DNA of 64,000 bases, taken from positions 21,036-85,035 of the forward strand of contig JAQBNI010000093.1 in assembly GCA_028288625.1 (NCBI GenBank), written 5' to 3'. This document shows positions 16,249 through 25,329 of this stretch, one piece after another (the first letter of the stretch is position 1; the number at the start of each line of letters is the position of its first letter). The notes under the pieces were generated by a model, which searched no databases, was not told where the DNA came from, and was given only the letters and a program-made list of their open reading frames with translations. The DNA comes from Bacteroidota bacterium. Lineage in GTDB: Bacteria > Bacteroidota > Bacteroidia > Chitinophagales > JADIYW01. The position numbers and the translations under genes were made by a program.

Positions 16249-18978
16249 ATGAAAAATATAAAGAAAGGATTACTTTTTAATTTCTTAATACTCTGTTTTG
16301 TTTTTTCCAAAGCGCAATTGGTGAACCCGTTTATTCCACCGGTGAATCCTGAGCCAACCGTGAAAGATATCTTCAAAAAAATTGAAGATACTTTGCAGAT
16401 CAAGCAGGGCGATTTGAAAATAGAAGAAACCAAAAAATCCCAGGAGATATCCAAGGGGTTCTCACCTCGTGCTAAAGATGCTGACGAACAATCAGGAGCC
16501 ATCGGTAACGCACAAAATGCATCTGAAGTAAAAGGAAATATCAATTCCCCCGACAAGTTGTTGAAGGAAGCGCAAAAAGCTTCTGAAACAGTGGAAAAGA
16601 TTACCGCCACTGCAACAAGAGAATTGCGTGCGAGGTTAGATACCGTAGATATTTACGGGTTTACTTATTTCAGGCAAAAGGATGTAAAAATATTTAATAA
16701 CGCCGTTGATATTAAGCCGCCATCAAATTACATTTTAGGAGTAGGTGACCAGATCGTAATTTCAATTTGGGGATATGCAGATTATAACCGATTGTTCTAT
16801 ATAGATAAAGACGGATATATCCAGCAGGAAAATATCGGAAGAATATATTTAAAAGGATTAACGCTTGAGCAGGCAAAAGAACTTTTACGAACGCGTTTTG
16901 CAAATGCATATATGATCGAAAAATCCGATTTCGATGTATCTATCAATTATTCCCGTGTAATTACAATTAACGTTGTAGGTGATGTAGAGAATCCCGGCTC
17001 CTATACTTTCCCGGCAATTAATACAGCTTACAATATTCTTGCTTATGTGGGTGGTCCTTCAAAATCAGGCTCTATCAGGGATATACAAATTAAGAGAGGT
17101 GGAAAGATTATAAAACATTTTGACTTGTATCAATTTTTATTTACTCCGGAAAAACAGGATGATATTTTTCTTGATAACAATGATTACATCTATGTTCCTG
17201 CACAAAAAAATATTGTGAAAATAGAGGGTGCAGTGAACCGGGAGGGCAAGTATGAAATGATGCCCGGTGAAACTTTTGATGATATCTTAAAATATTGCGG
17301 AAATTATAAGCCGGATGCGTTTACAAAAGTGGTGCAGATCCGAAGATACCAGGAAAATAAGCAGATCCTTATCGATTATGATCTCGATAGTGTAAGAAAT
17401 GCAGGAGGTAAAATTGAATTAAAGAACGGGGATGTTATTTCTGTCAGAGCTATTCCCGATAAAATTAAAAACTATAACGAGATCACGGGTGCGGTTTTAT
17501 TGCCGGGAAGATATGAGTGGAGAGAAGGCGATCGTGTTTGGGATCTTATTCAAAAAGCACAGGGTTTAAGAGAAGATGCTTACCTCGACGAAGCAGTTTT
17601 GGTGCGGACCAATTTTGATGACTTTAGAAAACATTCTTTTAAGATCGACTTAAATAAAGTTATTGCCGATCAAAATTCGGAAGACAACATGCTGCTTACC
17701 TTCCGTGATGTTATCGAAGTATATGCGAAAACCGATTTCTTTGATAAGTTCGATATTGAAATAAAAGGTGAAGTTAGAAAACCAAGACATTTTGAATCTG
17801 AGAAAGGAATGTCGTTAAGAGATGCGATCATTATGAGTAACGGCTTGAAGGAAGAAGCGCTGTTAGATAAGATAATTATTTATCGTGTAAACGATGATCT
17901 CACAGAGAGGTTGATTTCTTTCCGTATAGATACCACCGACAACATGGCGAATCTTGATACGTTCAAGTTGAAGAAGCGTGATAAAATTTATGTCTTGAAG
18001 GACCTGAGAAGAATTGACCGTTATTATGTGGAAGTAAACGGTATGGTGCGTAAGCCGGATACGTTTCCTTATATGGAAAGTATGACCTTAGCAGATGCGT
18101 TGATCTTAGCGCAGGGATTTAAAATGGAAGCTGCTTCAAACAGGATAGAAATTGCGCGAATCGCAAATTATGATAAGGCTATTTCGCAATCAGTGCCAAC
18201 GCAGGTAACCATACTGAACTACAGCATAAGTAAAAATATTGGTAAGGACCCTGTGGCTAATTCCATTAAGCTGCAGCCTTTTGACCAGATATATGTTCGT
18301 CCTACACCTGAATTTGAGTACCAGATGAAAGTGACTGTACGGGGGGAAGTCTTGTACCCCGGCGAATATGTGCTTACAACAAAGGATGAGCGGCTCTCGT
18401 CCCTTATTGAACGTGCCGGAGGATTAACAAGATTTGCATATGCGGATGGAGCAAGGTTATACAGAATAGAAGATGGAATTGGGAATGTTTTGACGGATGT
18501 AAACCGGGCTTTAAAAAATAAGACCTCAAAATTTAATTATGTTTTGAAAAAAGGTGACGTCATTGAGATCCCTGCAATAAAGGATCTGGTTTCCTTAAGA
18601 GGCGCATTTAATTATCCTGCAGATAAAAAACCTGAGAATTTATATGTACCCTTTACAGAAGGCAGGGATGCTAAGTTCTACATAGATAAATATGGCGCCG
18701 GCTTTAGCGACAGTGCATATAAGATCAGAACGTATGTTATCCGTCCTAATGGACAAATATTGGGAACGCATAGAACAGTATTCGGGAAAAATTATCCAAA
18801 GGTTGAGAAAGGATCGGTCGTTGTGATTCCTTCTAAAGCACCTAAGAATAGAGAAAAACGCGCGCATACTGTAAATGGGTCAATGCTTCAGAAAGCAGTA
18901 ACCGGCACAATTGGAGCAATAACATCAGCGCTTACCTTATACCTGCTTTATTTAACTGTTAGAAATACGAACAAATAA
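16249..18978 (+). CDS. Polysaccharide export protein, Wza-like with SLBB repeats
   Basis: A 909-residue exported protein. A signal peptide (residues 1-22, ending SKAQ) is followed by a Pro/Lys-rich linker. The polysaccharide export domain is at about 155-240 (PPSNYILGVGDQIVISIWGY). A series of SLBB beta-grasp repeats fills most of the rest, each with a pattern like V-x-G-x-V-x-x-P-G-x-Y. A hydrophobic segment lies near the C-terminus (about 882-905). It is more than twice as long as E. coli Wza. It probably forms or feeds the outer membrane polysaccharide channel, together with the Wzz-like protein encoded 7 bases later. Confidence 0.9.
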   Translation: MKNIKKGLLFNFLILCFVFSKAQLVNPFIPPVNPEPTVKDIFKKIEDTLQIKQGDLKIEETKKSQEISKGFSPRAKDADEQSGAIGNAQNASEVKGNINSPDKLLKEAQKASETVEKITATATRELRARLDTVDIYGFTYFRQKDVKIFNNAVDIKPPSNYILGVGDQIVISIWGYADYNRLFYIDKDGYIQQENIGRIYLKGLTLEQAKELLRTRFANAYMIEKSDFDVSINYSRVITINVVGDVENPGSYTFPAINTAYNILAYVGGPSKSGSIRDIQIKRGGKIIKHFDLYQFLFTPEKQDDIFLDNNDYIYVPAQKNIVKIEGAVNREGKYEMMPGETFDDILKYCGNYKPDAFTKVVQIRRYQENKQILIDYDLDSVRNAGGKIELKNGDVISVRAIPDKIKNYNEITGAVLLPGRYEWREGDRVWDLIQKAQGLREDAYLDEAVLVRTNFDDFRKHSFKIDLNKVIADQNSEDNMLLTFRDVIEVYAKTDFFDKFDIEIKGEVRKPRHFESEKGMSLRDAIIMSNGLKEEALLDKIIIYRVNDDLTERLISFRIDTTDNMANLDTFKLKKRDKIYVLKDLRRIDRYYVEVNGMVRKPDTFPYMESMTLADALILAQGFKMEAASNRIEIARIANYDKAISQSVPTQVTILNYSISKNIGKDPVANSIKLQPFDQIYVRPTPEFEYQMKVTVRGEVLYPGEYVLTTKDERLSSLIERAGGLTRFAYADGARLYRIEDGIGNVLTDVNRALKNKTSKFNYVLKKGDVIEIPAIKDLVSLRGAFNYPADKKPENLYVPFTEGRDAKFYIDKYGAGFSDSAYKIRTYVIRPNGQILGTHRTVFGKNYPKVEKGSVVVIPSKAPKNREKRAHTVNGSMLQKAVTGTIGAITSALTLYLLYLTVRNTNK

Positions 18979-18985
18979 TAAATAG

Positions 18986-20068
18986 ATGGAGGAAAAAGAG
19001 GACATAGAAGTTGTTGGTAAGGATATCAGGGATTCAAACCATGAGGCTGCTGTTGAAACACAGGATCAGGGTTTGAAACAAGTAATATCTATTCTCAAAG
19101 AATTGTTTTCTATAGTTCGCACTTATGCTCTTCTGTTTGTTATTCCCATCATTCTAACAGGCTTATATGGGTTTTATAAAGGAAAGCAGGTAAAGCCAAC
19201 ATATACTGCAAAAATTACTTTCTTTTTATCTGAAGAGCGTCCGCAAATTGCAGGTGGCGGGTCTTTTGCAAACCTTTTGCAAACTACGAATGCGAATTTC
19301 GGAAATCCAAAAAAATTAAAAGAATATGCCTTTACAGAAAAGGTTGGTTCTAAAATGGTTTTTAAAAAATATGTTTACCGCGGGAAGGAAGACTACCTCG
19401 CCAACCATTATCTCCGGTTAATGGCAGGATATAAGGATAGCTATTTTAAGGATTTTACTACGGTTAAAGAAATGAGCATACCCGATTACCTGGTATTTAA
19501 AGGAATACTTAGTGGGATCAGGGGTATGGTGACCATCGATTACAACGAAGCGGAAATTTATTCCATTTCAATTACTTCAGGTGATGAAGAATTTTCAAAA
19601 TTATTATGCGAATGCTTTTATGAAAATTTAATAGATTATTACATTGAGCGTGCAACCCGAAAAGCAAAGATCACGGTTGACTTTTTAGAAGAAAAATTAG
19701 CGTATGTAAAAGCGCAGCTGGAAAATTCAGAATTTAATCTTGCAGATTATAAAGATAAAGCAAATAACCTGGTCACATTTAAAGCGGATTTGAATGAAAC
19801 CCGGTATATAAGAAATAAAGCACTTTTGGAAGGATTATATGCACAAACTGCAACAGGTTTGGAAGCATCTAAAACCAATTTGCAATCTATCATGCCTTTA
19901 TTCCAAACTATTGATGAGCCGCATCTTCCCTTACAAAGAAATGTAGTGTCTACAAGGAATCAAACGCTGATGTATACTTTCTTAGGCGGTATTGTTGATA
20001 TCCTTATTGTCGTCTTTATATTTTTCAGGAGACATTACTGGAAGTCATTAAAAGCACTGTTCAATTAA
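18986..20068 (+). CDS. Wzz-like chain-length determinant / co-polymerase
   Basis: A 360-residue inner membrane protein with an acidic cytoplasmic N-terminus, a first membrane segment at about 46-65, a periplasmic region with predicted coiled coil (about 225-290), the Pro-rich region near 312-318 (IDEPHLPLQ) and a second membrane segment at about 330-350. This is the topology of Wzz/PCP proteins that set polysaccharide length. No Wzc-type tyrosine kinase domain or Tyr-rich tail is fused. It probably partners the exporter encoded just upstream. Confidence 0.85.
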   Translation: MEEKEDIEVVGKDIRDSNHEAAVETQDQGLKQVISILKELFSIVRTYALLFVIPIILTGLYGFYKGKQVKPTYTAKITFFLSEERPQIAGGGSFANLLQTTNANFGNPKKLKEYAFTEKVGSKMVFKKYVYRGKEDYLANHYLRLMAGYKDSYFKDFTTVKEMSIPDYLVFKGILSGIRGMVTIDYNEAEIYSISITSGDEEFSKLLCECFYENLIDYYIERATRKAKITVDFLEEKLAYVKAQLENSEFNLADYKDKANNLVTFKADLNETRYIRNKALLEGLYAQTATGLEASKTNLQSIMPLFQTIDEPHLPLQRNVVSTRNQTLMYTFLGGIVDILIVVFIFFRRHYWKSLKALFN

Positions 20069-20087
20069 AAAAAAGCGTTACCCAGGA

Positions 20088-20648
20088 ATGAAAATTATCC
20101 CAACTCCATTAAAAGATTTATACATTATTGAACCTGCGGTATTTAGTGACAACCGCGGTTTTTTTTATGAAAGCTTTAATGAAAAGAAATTACATGAAGC
20201 CGGTTTAAATTATAATTTTATCCAGGATAATCATTCAAAGTCGGGATATGGTGTCTTGCGCGGATTACATTACCAGAATAATCCCTATGCACAGGCAAAA
20301 TTAGTTCGCGTTACACAGGGCAGAGTGTTGGATATTGTTGTCGATATCAGAAAAGGTTCTCCTACATTCTTACAGCATTTCGCATTGGAATTATCTGATG
20401 AAAATAAATTGCAATTACTGATACCAAAAGGATTTGCGCATGGTTTTGCAGTATTGTCGCAAACCTGCGAATTCCTGTATAAATGTGATAACTATTATGA
20501 TAAAGCATCTGAAGGTGGAATTGCTTACAACGATCCATCTTTAAAAATTAACTGGATGATATCCGAAAAAGATATTATACTCAGTGAAAAAGATAAGCAT
20601 AACCCTACTGTTGAAAACGCAAACTTTAATTTTACTTATTCTTCTTAA
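20088..20648 (+). CDS. rfbC: dTDP-4-dehydrorhamnose 3,5-epimerase
   Basis: Epimerises dTDP-4-keto-6-deoxyglucose at C3 and C5 in dTDP-rhamnose synthesis. The 186-residue cupin protein has the catalytic His61 in VLRGLHYQ, the block QAKLVRVTQGRVLDIVVDIR, PKGFAHGFAVLS and the later YKCDNYYD. It belongs functionally with rfbB. Its stop (TAATG) overlaps the start of cysQ by one base, so translation is probably coupled. Confidence 0.96.
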   Translation: MKIIPTPLKDLYIIEPAVFSDNRGFFYESFNEKKLHEAGLNYNFIQDNHSKSGYGVLRGLHYQNNPYAQAKLVRVTQGRVLDIVVDIRKGSPTFLQHFALELSDENKLQLLIPKGFAHGFAVLSQTCEFLYKCDNYYDKASEGGIAYNDPSLKINWMISEKDIILSEKDKHNPTVENANFNFTYSS

Positions 20649-21418
20649 TGATACGGAGTGTAATTGATATTGCTGTTAAAGCAGGTGATGCCATCCTCGA
20701 CATTTATAAACAGGAATTTACAGTGGAATTAAAGAACGATAATTCTCCATTGACCACTGCTGATAAAAACGCGAACGCAATTATCATCGCGGGATTAAAA
20801 AATATTGCCGGTTCCATACCTATCATTTCAGAGGAAAATAAATTGCTCGACTATTCGATCCGAAAAAACTGGTCTTCCTGCTGGATCGTCGATCCCTTGG
20901 ATGGTACTAAGGAATTCATTAAAAAGAACGGAGAGTTTACGGTGAATATAGCATTGGTAAAAGATGGCCTTCCTGTCTTGGGTGTAATACATGTTCCTGC
21001 ACAAAATATTACGTACTATGCAGAAAAAGGCAAAGGCAGTTTTAAAATTGAAAATGAAAAAACTTCCCGATTAGAGATCCGCAATTTAGCAGAAGACGGC
21101 ACACTAAAGATCGTTGGTAGTCGTTCCCATCAAACACCCGAGCTGCTTGAATATGTTGAACAGCAGAAACAATTTTTTCCAAATGTTGATTTTGTTGCAG
21201 CAGGAAGCTCGCTGAAATTTTGTCTCCTGGCAGAAGGAAAAGCGGATGTGTATCCCCGCCTGGGTCCTACAATGGAATGGGATACCTGCGCCGGACAGAT
21301 CATTGCAACAGAAGCCGGGGCAGTAGTTTTGCGATGGGATAATAATGAGCCATTGTTGTATAACAGGGAAGATCTGCTCAATCCATATTTTATTGTTAAA
21401 AATCCTCTTCTACATTAA
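20648..21418 (+). CDS. cysQ: 3'(2'),5'-bisphosphate nucleotidase
   Basis: Hydrolyses PAP to AMP and phosphate, recycling the by-product of sulfate activation or sulfotransfer. This 256-residue member of the inositol monophosphatase superfamily has SEEN (61-64), the metal-binding DPLDGTKEF (82-90) and the C-terminal [15 protein letters not shown] motif. Its place at the end of a polysaccharide segment is common in Bacteroidota. The last 23 bases overlap the 3' end of convergent folD. Confidence 0.93.
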   Translation: MIRSVIDIAVKAGDAILDIYKQEFTVELKNDNSPLTTADKNANAIIIAGLKNIAGSIPIISEENKLLDYSIRKNWSSCWIVDPLDGTKEFIKKNGEFTVNIALVKDGLPVLGVIHVPAQNITYYAEKGKGSFKIENEKTSRLEIRNLAEDGTLKIVGSRSHQTPELLEYVEQQKQFFPNVDFVAAGSSLKFCLLAEGKADVYPRLGPTMEWDTCAGQIIATEAGAVVLRWDNNEPLLYNREDLLNPYFIVKNPLLH

Positions 21419-22310
21419 AGCTTAGCGTTTTTTTATAAAACTCTTCCTTTGCAGCACTAAGCGTATTTTGCAATAAGGAAACTACAGTCATCAAACCGAT
21501 CCCGCCGGGCACGGGAGTAATATAACCTGCCTTCTTGCTTACATCATCAAAGTCAACATCACCCGATAACCTGTATCCTGATTTTTTCGTTTCATCTTCA
21601 ACTCTTGTAATGCCCACATCTATAACAACAGCACCTTTTTTTACCATGTTTGCTTTCAGGAATTCGCTTTTACCCAATGCAGCAATGATGATATCCGCGC
21701 GCAACGTTTCTTCTTTTAAATTTTCTGTTTTACTGTGGCAAAGTGTAACGGTACAATTCCCGGGATAACCTTTTCGCGCTAATAAAATACTTATCGGCAA
21801 GCCTACAATATTACTTCTCCCGATCACCACGCAATGCTTACCTTCCGTTTCAATTTTATAGCGCTTCAGAATTTCTAAAATACCTTTTGGCGTTGCCGGA
21901 ATATAACACGGAATATTCAATGTCATCCTTCCAATATTCACCGGGTGAAATCCGTCCACATCTTTTTCCGGTGCTATACAAAGTAAAACTTTTTGTTCGT
22001 TAATATGCTTTGGCAACGGCAATTGCACAATAAATCCATCAATGGAATCATCGTTATTTAATAAGTTGATGTGTGTGAGCAGTTCGTTTTGAGTAATGTC
22101 TTTCTTTAATTTTATGAGTGAAGACCTGAAGCCCACTTCCTGGCACGATTTGACTTTGCTGCTTACGTAAGCCTGGCTTGCACCGTCATCACCCACGAGT
22201 ATCGCCGCGAGATGTGGCACTTTTTTACCTTTGTTTTTCAGTTTTTTTACTTCTGCTGCAATTTCATTCCTGATTTCCTGCGATATTTTTTTGCCATCCA
22301 ATAATTGCAT
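21396..22310 (-). CDS. folD: Methylenetetrahydrofolate dehydrogenase / cyclohydrolase
   Basis: Bifunctional folate enzyme that interconverts 5,10-methylene-THF and 10-formyl-THF with NADP. The 304-residue sequence has the catalytic Tyr-xxx-Lys in [25 protein letters not shown], the NADP-binding GRSNIVGLP and the C-terminal PGGIGLMTV. The ATG at 22310 gives the usual N-terminus ([10 protein letters not shown]); the open frame extends 31 codons further but with unlike sequence. Confidence 0.96.
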   Translation of the reverse strand: MQLLDGKKISQEIRNEIAAEVKKLKNKGKKVPHLAAILVGDDGASQAYVSSKVKSCQEVGFRSSLIKLKKDITQNELLTHINLLNNDDSIDGFIVQLPLPKHINEQKVLLCIAPEKDVDGFHPVNIGRMTLNIPCYIPATPKGILEILKRYKIETEGKHCVVIGRSNIVGLPISILLARKGYPGNCTVTLCHSKTENLKEETLRADIIIAALGKSEFLKANMVKKGAVVIDVGITRVEDETKKSGYRLSGDVDFDDVSKKAGYITPVPGGIGLMTVVSLLQNTLSAAKEEFYKKTLSFNVEEDF

Positions 22311-22354
22311 TATAAAAATTTGTCTTAAAAATAGGTAAGATATTTTCGTTTGAT

Positions 22355-22362
22355 TAGTTTTG
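22355..22362 (+). promoter_or_regulatory. -7 box upstream of udk
   Basis: TAGTTTTG matches TAnnTTTG, 21 bases before the udk ATG at 22384, in the gap between divergent folD and udk. Confidence 0.45.
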
Positions 22363-22383
22363 AGAAATATTTTTATAAACAAC

Positions 22384-23055
22384 ATGCAGCAAAAGCCATT
22401 CATTATTGGTATTTCGGGAGGAAGCGGCAGCGGGAAAACTACCTTCGTGCGCGATCTCGCACAGAGTTTTTCAATTGACGAATTGTGTATCCTAAGTCAG
22501 GATAATTACTACAAGCCACGGGAAGAACAACAGACCGATGCGAATAATGAAAAGAATTTTGATTTGCCGGAATCATTTAAAGAAGCGGAATATCATAAAG
22601 ATGTTTTAAGGTTGTTGAATGGAGAAGATGTAGTGCTGAAAGAATATACATATAACAATCCATTAGCTGAACCTAAATTAATTACATATAAAGCTGCACC
22701 GATCGTTATAATTGAGGGGATTTTCGTTTTCCATTTTGCAGATGTTTCAAGCCTGATGGATTACAAAATATTTATTGATGCAGATGAACATATCAAACTG
22801 ATCCGCAGAATTCAGCGCGACCAGATCGAACGTAACTATCCGTTGGAAGATGTGCTGTATCGTTACCAGCACCATGTATATCCTTCTTATCAGAAATACA
22901 TTTTGCCGTACAAAGAAAATTGTGACATCGTTGTAGATAATAATATAAGCTTTGACAGCGCTATGCAAATTATAAAATCCTCTATCCGCGAGAGACTTGA
23001 CACTTTCCAATCAGGCGCACTGCCTCCATCAATGGAAACACTGAAGAATTTGTGA
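22384..23055 (+). CDS. udk: Uridine kinase family protein
   Basis: Phosphorylates uridine (and cytidine) in pyrimidine salvage. The 223-residue P-loop kinase has [13 protein letters not shown] at the N-terminus, QDNYYKP, the nucleoside-binding FDLPESF, EGIFVFH and the lid with [13 protein letters not shown] choose the ATG at 22384; a TTG eight codons upstream is also open but would fall inside the -7 box. Convergent with the porT gene. Confidence 0.92.
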   Translation: MQQKPFIIGISGGSGSGKTTFVRDLAQSFSIDELCILSQDNYYKPREEQQTDANNEKNFDLPESFKEAEYHKDVLRLLNGEDVVLKEYTYNNPLAEPKLITYKAAPIVIIEGIFVFHFADVSSLMDYKIFIDADEHIKLIRRIQRDQIERNYPLEDVLYRYQHHVYPSYQKYILPYKENCDIVVDNNISFDSAMQIIKSSIRERLDTFQSGALPPSMETLKNL

Positions 23056-23066
23056 AGTGATTTTAA

Positions 23067-23792
23067 TTATCCTTCGAAATTTATCGAAAATGTAAATGAA
23101 CGGTTGTATAAACCCTTCATGTATTTTGAATATGGGATGTCATCCTGCTTATGAATATTCAGTACTGAATTGAATACTTTAAATTCAGGACAAAAAATAA
23201 ACAACGGAAAATGTATTTCCATTCCAACTCCGTAGTCTACACCAAAATCATGCGCGGATTGTTTTGGCATATCTTCCCTTTTTCTCGCTTTAAAACTCCC
23301 ACCGATATCATAGGAATATTTCACGCCTGCAAGAATATAAAATTTGATATCCTTTAAAGGTTCTGTTTTAAATTTCATTTCCACGGGAAGGTCAAAATAA
23401 ACCTGTGAGATCGTTTTGCTTCGCGTGGTAAGATCGCCGAAATTATAAGTGAGGTTTTTATCAAAAAATGCAAAGCTCGGAACAGACCGCACTTCAACAA
23501 ATCTGTTGATGTGATAGCTCATTACTGCACCGATCTCAAAGCCCACGCCGTATTTGGATTTTATGGATAGTATGCTGTCGCTTGATGCAAACAATTCATT
23601 TTGCTTGATCTTAAAATCAGAAATACCAACTCCCAGGTGTATACCGAAGTGATAAGGTTTGCGGGAATACTTCATATCATTTTCCAAAACATTGCGCTGG
23701 CTAAACGCAAATGCAGGAAAGAAAATGAATACGCTGAGTATTATTTTTCTGCAATATATATGGTGCTTATTCCAAAGCTTAATGGTATGCAT
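23067..23792 (-). CDS. porT: PorT-family outer membrane protein (type IX secretion)
   Basis: A 241-residue protein with a signal peptide (KIILSVFIFFPAFAFSQ ending near residue 32) and alternating beta-strand pattern ending in FTFSINF, as in an 8-stranded beta barrel. It fits PorT, a component needed for type IX protein secretion and gliding in Bacteroidota. The pairing with menG/ubiE just upstream is a conserved arrangement known to me from this phylum and supports the call. The ATG at 23792 overlaps the upstream gene by 52 bases; no later start would keep the signal peptide. Confidence 0.75.
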   Translation of the reverse strand: MHTIKLWNKHHIYCRKIILSVFIFFPAFAFSQRNVLENDMKYSRKPYHFGIHLGVGISDFKIKQNELFASSDSILSIKSKYGVGFEIGAVMSYHINRFVEVRSVPSFAFFDKNLTYNFGDLTTRSKTISQVYFDLPVEMKFKTEPLKDIKFYILAGVKYSYDIGGSFKARKREDMPKQSAHDFGVDYGVGMEIHFPLFIFCPEFKVFNSVLNIHKQDDIPYSKYMKGLYNRSFTFSINFEG

Positions 23793-24454
23793 TCTGTGTT
23801 TTTAAATCCCGCAAGTTGCAGTAAATCTATAAATTTTTTTCCATCGGGAAACTGCCGCACGCTTTCCGGTAAATACGTATAAGCGCGTGCATCTTTCGAA
23901 ATGAGTTTTCCGACAAATGGTAAAACGTTGCAAAAATAGAAATAGTATATGTTTTTTATCAGCCAATTTGCAGGTTTTGAAAACTCGAGAATAAAAAGCT
24001 TTCCGCCCGGTTTCAATACTCTTCGCATTTCACTCAATCCTGAATTTACATTTTCAAAATTTCTCACACCAAATGAAACACTCACGGCATCAAATGTATC
24101 TTCTGAAAAATTCAGATTTTCACCATCGCCGGTTTGCAATTCTATGACCGGGAATCTTTTGGTTTTCTCCCGCCCAACTGCAAGCATTTTTTCGGAAATA
24201 TCTATTCCAATGATTTTTTCAGGGTTCAATTTTGTTTCAGCGATCGCAAGATCAGCTGTGCCTGTTGCAACATCCAGTATCCATTTTGGATTGGATCTTC
24301 CAATAAGGGTAACCAGTTTATTCCTCCATAATTTATCTATACCCAGTGAAAAAAAGTGATTCAGAAAATCGTACGTAGGTGCAACATTATTAAACATCGT
24401 TGCAACCTGCTGCTTCTTGCTTTCACCTGAATTATATGGGGTTACCTGAGTCAT
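23741..24454 (-). CDS. ubiE: Demethylmenaquinone methyltransferase
   Basis: SAM-dependent C-methylation of demethylmenaquinone, the last step of menaquinone synthesis (MenG function; Bacteroidota use menaquinone). The 237-residue protein has YDFLNHFFSLGIDKLWR, the SAM motif ILDVATGTADLAI, GDGENL, VSFGVRNFEN and RVLKPGGKLFILEFSKP. The product feeds quinol to the alternative complex III encoded at 39 kb. Its 3' end overlaps the porT start. Confidence 0.96.
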   Translation of the reverse strand: MTQVTPYNSGESKKQQVATMFNNVAPTYDFLNHFFSLGIDKLWRNKLVTLIGRSNPKWILDVATGTADLAIAETKLNPEKIIGIDISEKMLAVGREKTKRFPVIELQTGDGENLNFSEDTFDAVSVSFGVRNFENVNSGLSEMRRVLKPGGKLFILEFSKPANWLIKNIYYFYFCNVLPFVGKLISKDARAYTYLPESVRQFPDGKKFIDLLQLAGFKNTECIPLSFGISTIYIAEK

Positions 24455-24459
24455 GAATC

Positions 24460-24524
24460 GTAAGTCATAAGTCCTAAGCCGATGAAAAAGTTGAAATCTT
24501 ACGACTTACAACTTACGGCTTACA
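24460..24524. repeat. Imperfect inverted and direct GTAAGTC-type repeat
   Basis: The left arm at 24460-24478 and the right arm at 24498-24516 are reverse complements at 16 of 19 positions, with a 19-base spacer. Each arm consists of degenerate copies of a unit like CTTACGA/CTTACAA, and a further copy follows at 24517-24524. It fills the gap between ubiE and engB. Confidence 0.6.
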
Positions 24525-24601
24525 ACTAATCTCCAAAAGTACAATATTCTCCTTCAATCTGTCAAAAATAGTATTCATCTTTGCATTAATAAATTTCAAA
24601 C

Positions 24602-25198
24602 TTGATACAGTCTGCAAAATTCATCGGAGCTTTTCCAAAAACTGACGATTGTCCGCAATCGGAAATGCCGGAATTTGCATTCATCGGTAGAAGTAATGTT
24701 GGAAAATCATCGCTGATCAACCTGATTACAAATAGAAAAGAGCTGGCAAAAGTTTCAAAAACGCCCGGTAAAACGCAAACGATCAATTTTTTTTTAATAG
24801 ATGAAAGCTGGCACTTGGTGGATTTACCCGGGTATGGATATGCGAAGGTTTCTAAAAGTTCACGTGAAGTTTTCAATAAGATGATCCGGTATTATCTTAC
24901 GCATCGCGAGCAGTTAAAAAATGTATTTGTACTTATTGATTCAACGATCTCACCTCAGAAAATAGATATGGAATTTATTAATTGGCTTGGTGAAATGCGC
25001 ATTCCATTCTCAATTATTTTTACAAAGTCTGATAAAGAAAAAGCATTGATCATCCAAAAAAACATAAAAAGTTTCAGATCGAAAATGCTGGAAAATTGGG
25101 AAAATATACCACCTTTCATTCTTACTTCATCTGAAAAAAACCGCGGCGGAAAAGAGATCATGAGTTTTATTAAGGAAGTGATGAATGATAAAGAGTAA
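24602..25198 (+). CDS. engB: Ribosome biogenesis GTPase EngB (YsxC/YihA)
   Basis: GTPase needed for assembly of the large ribosomal subunit. The 198-residue protein has the G1 motif GRSNVGKSS, the switch region KTPGKTQTINFF, the G3 motif DLPGYG and the G4 motif TKSDK. The start is probably the TTG at 24602: the residues after it (IQSAKFIGAF) match the usual EngB N-terminal strand, and the first in-frame ATG would remove it. A near -7 box (CATCTTTG) lies about 20 bases upstream. Confidence 0.95.
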   Translation: MIQSAKFIGAFPKTDDCPQSEMPEFAFIGRSNVGKSSLINLITNRKELAKVSKTPGKTQTINFFLIDESWHLVDLPGYGYAKVSKSSREVFNKMIRYYLTHREQLKNVFVLIDSTISPQKIDMEFINWLGEMRIPFSIIFTKSDKEKALIIQKNIKSFRSKMLENWENIPPFILTSSEKNRGGKEIMSFIKEVMNDKE

Positions 25199-25239
25199 TG
25201 CTGAATGTTGAATTGAGACATTATCTCGATTCTTGATTC

Positions 25240-25274
25240 TCACATCCCACATCCCACATCTCATCTCTCATATC
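25240..25274. repeat. Degenerate 7-bp tandem repeat
   Basis: Five consecutive 7-mers (TCACATC, CCACATC, CCACATC, TCATCTC, TCATATC) lie between engB and the next gene. Array too short and unspaced for CRISPR. Confidence 0.7.
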
Positions 25275-25315
25275 TGAAACCATCAACCATCGGCTAATAT
25301 TTCGCAGAATTCCAT

Positions 25316-25323
25316 TACTTTTG
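25316..25323 (+). promoter_or_regulatory. -7 box abutting the start codon
   Basis: TACTTTTG matches TAnnTTTG. It ends 6 bases before the ATG at 25330, so transcription would begin at or next to the start codon. Confidence 0.5.
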
Positions 25324-25329
25324 TATCCA

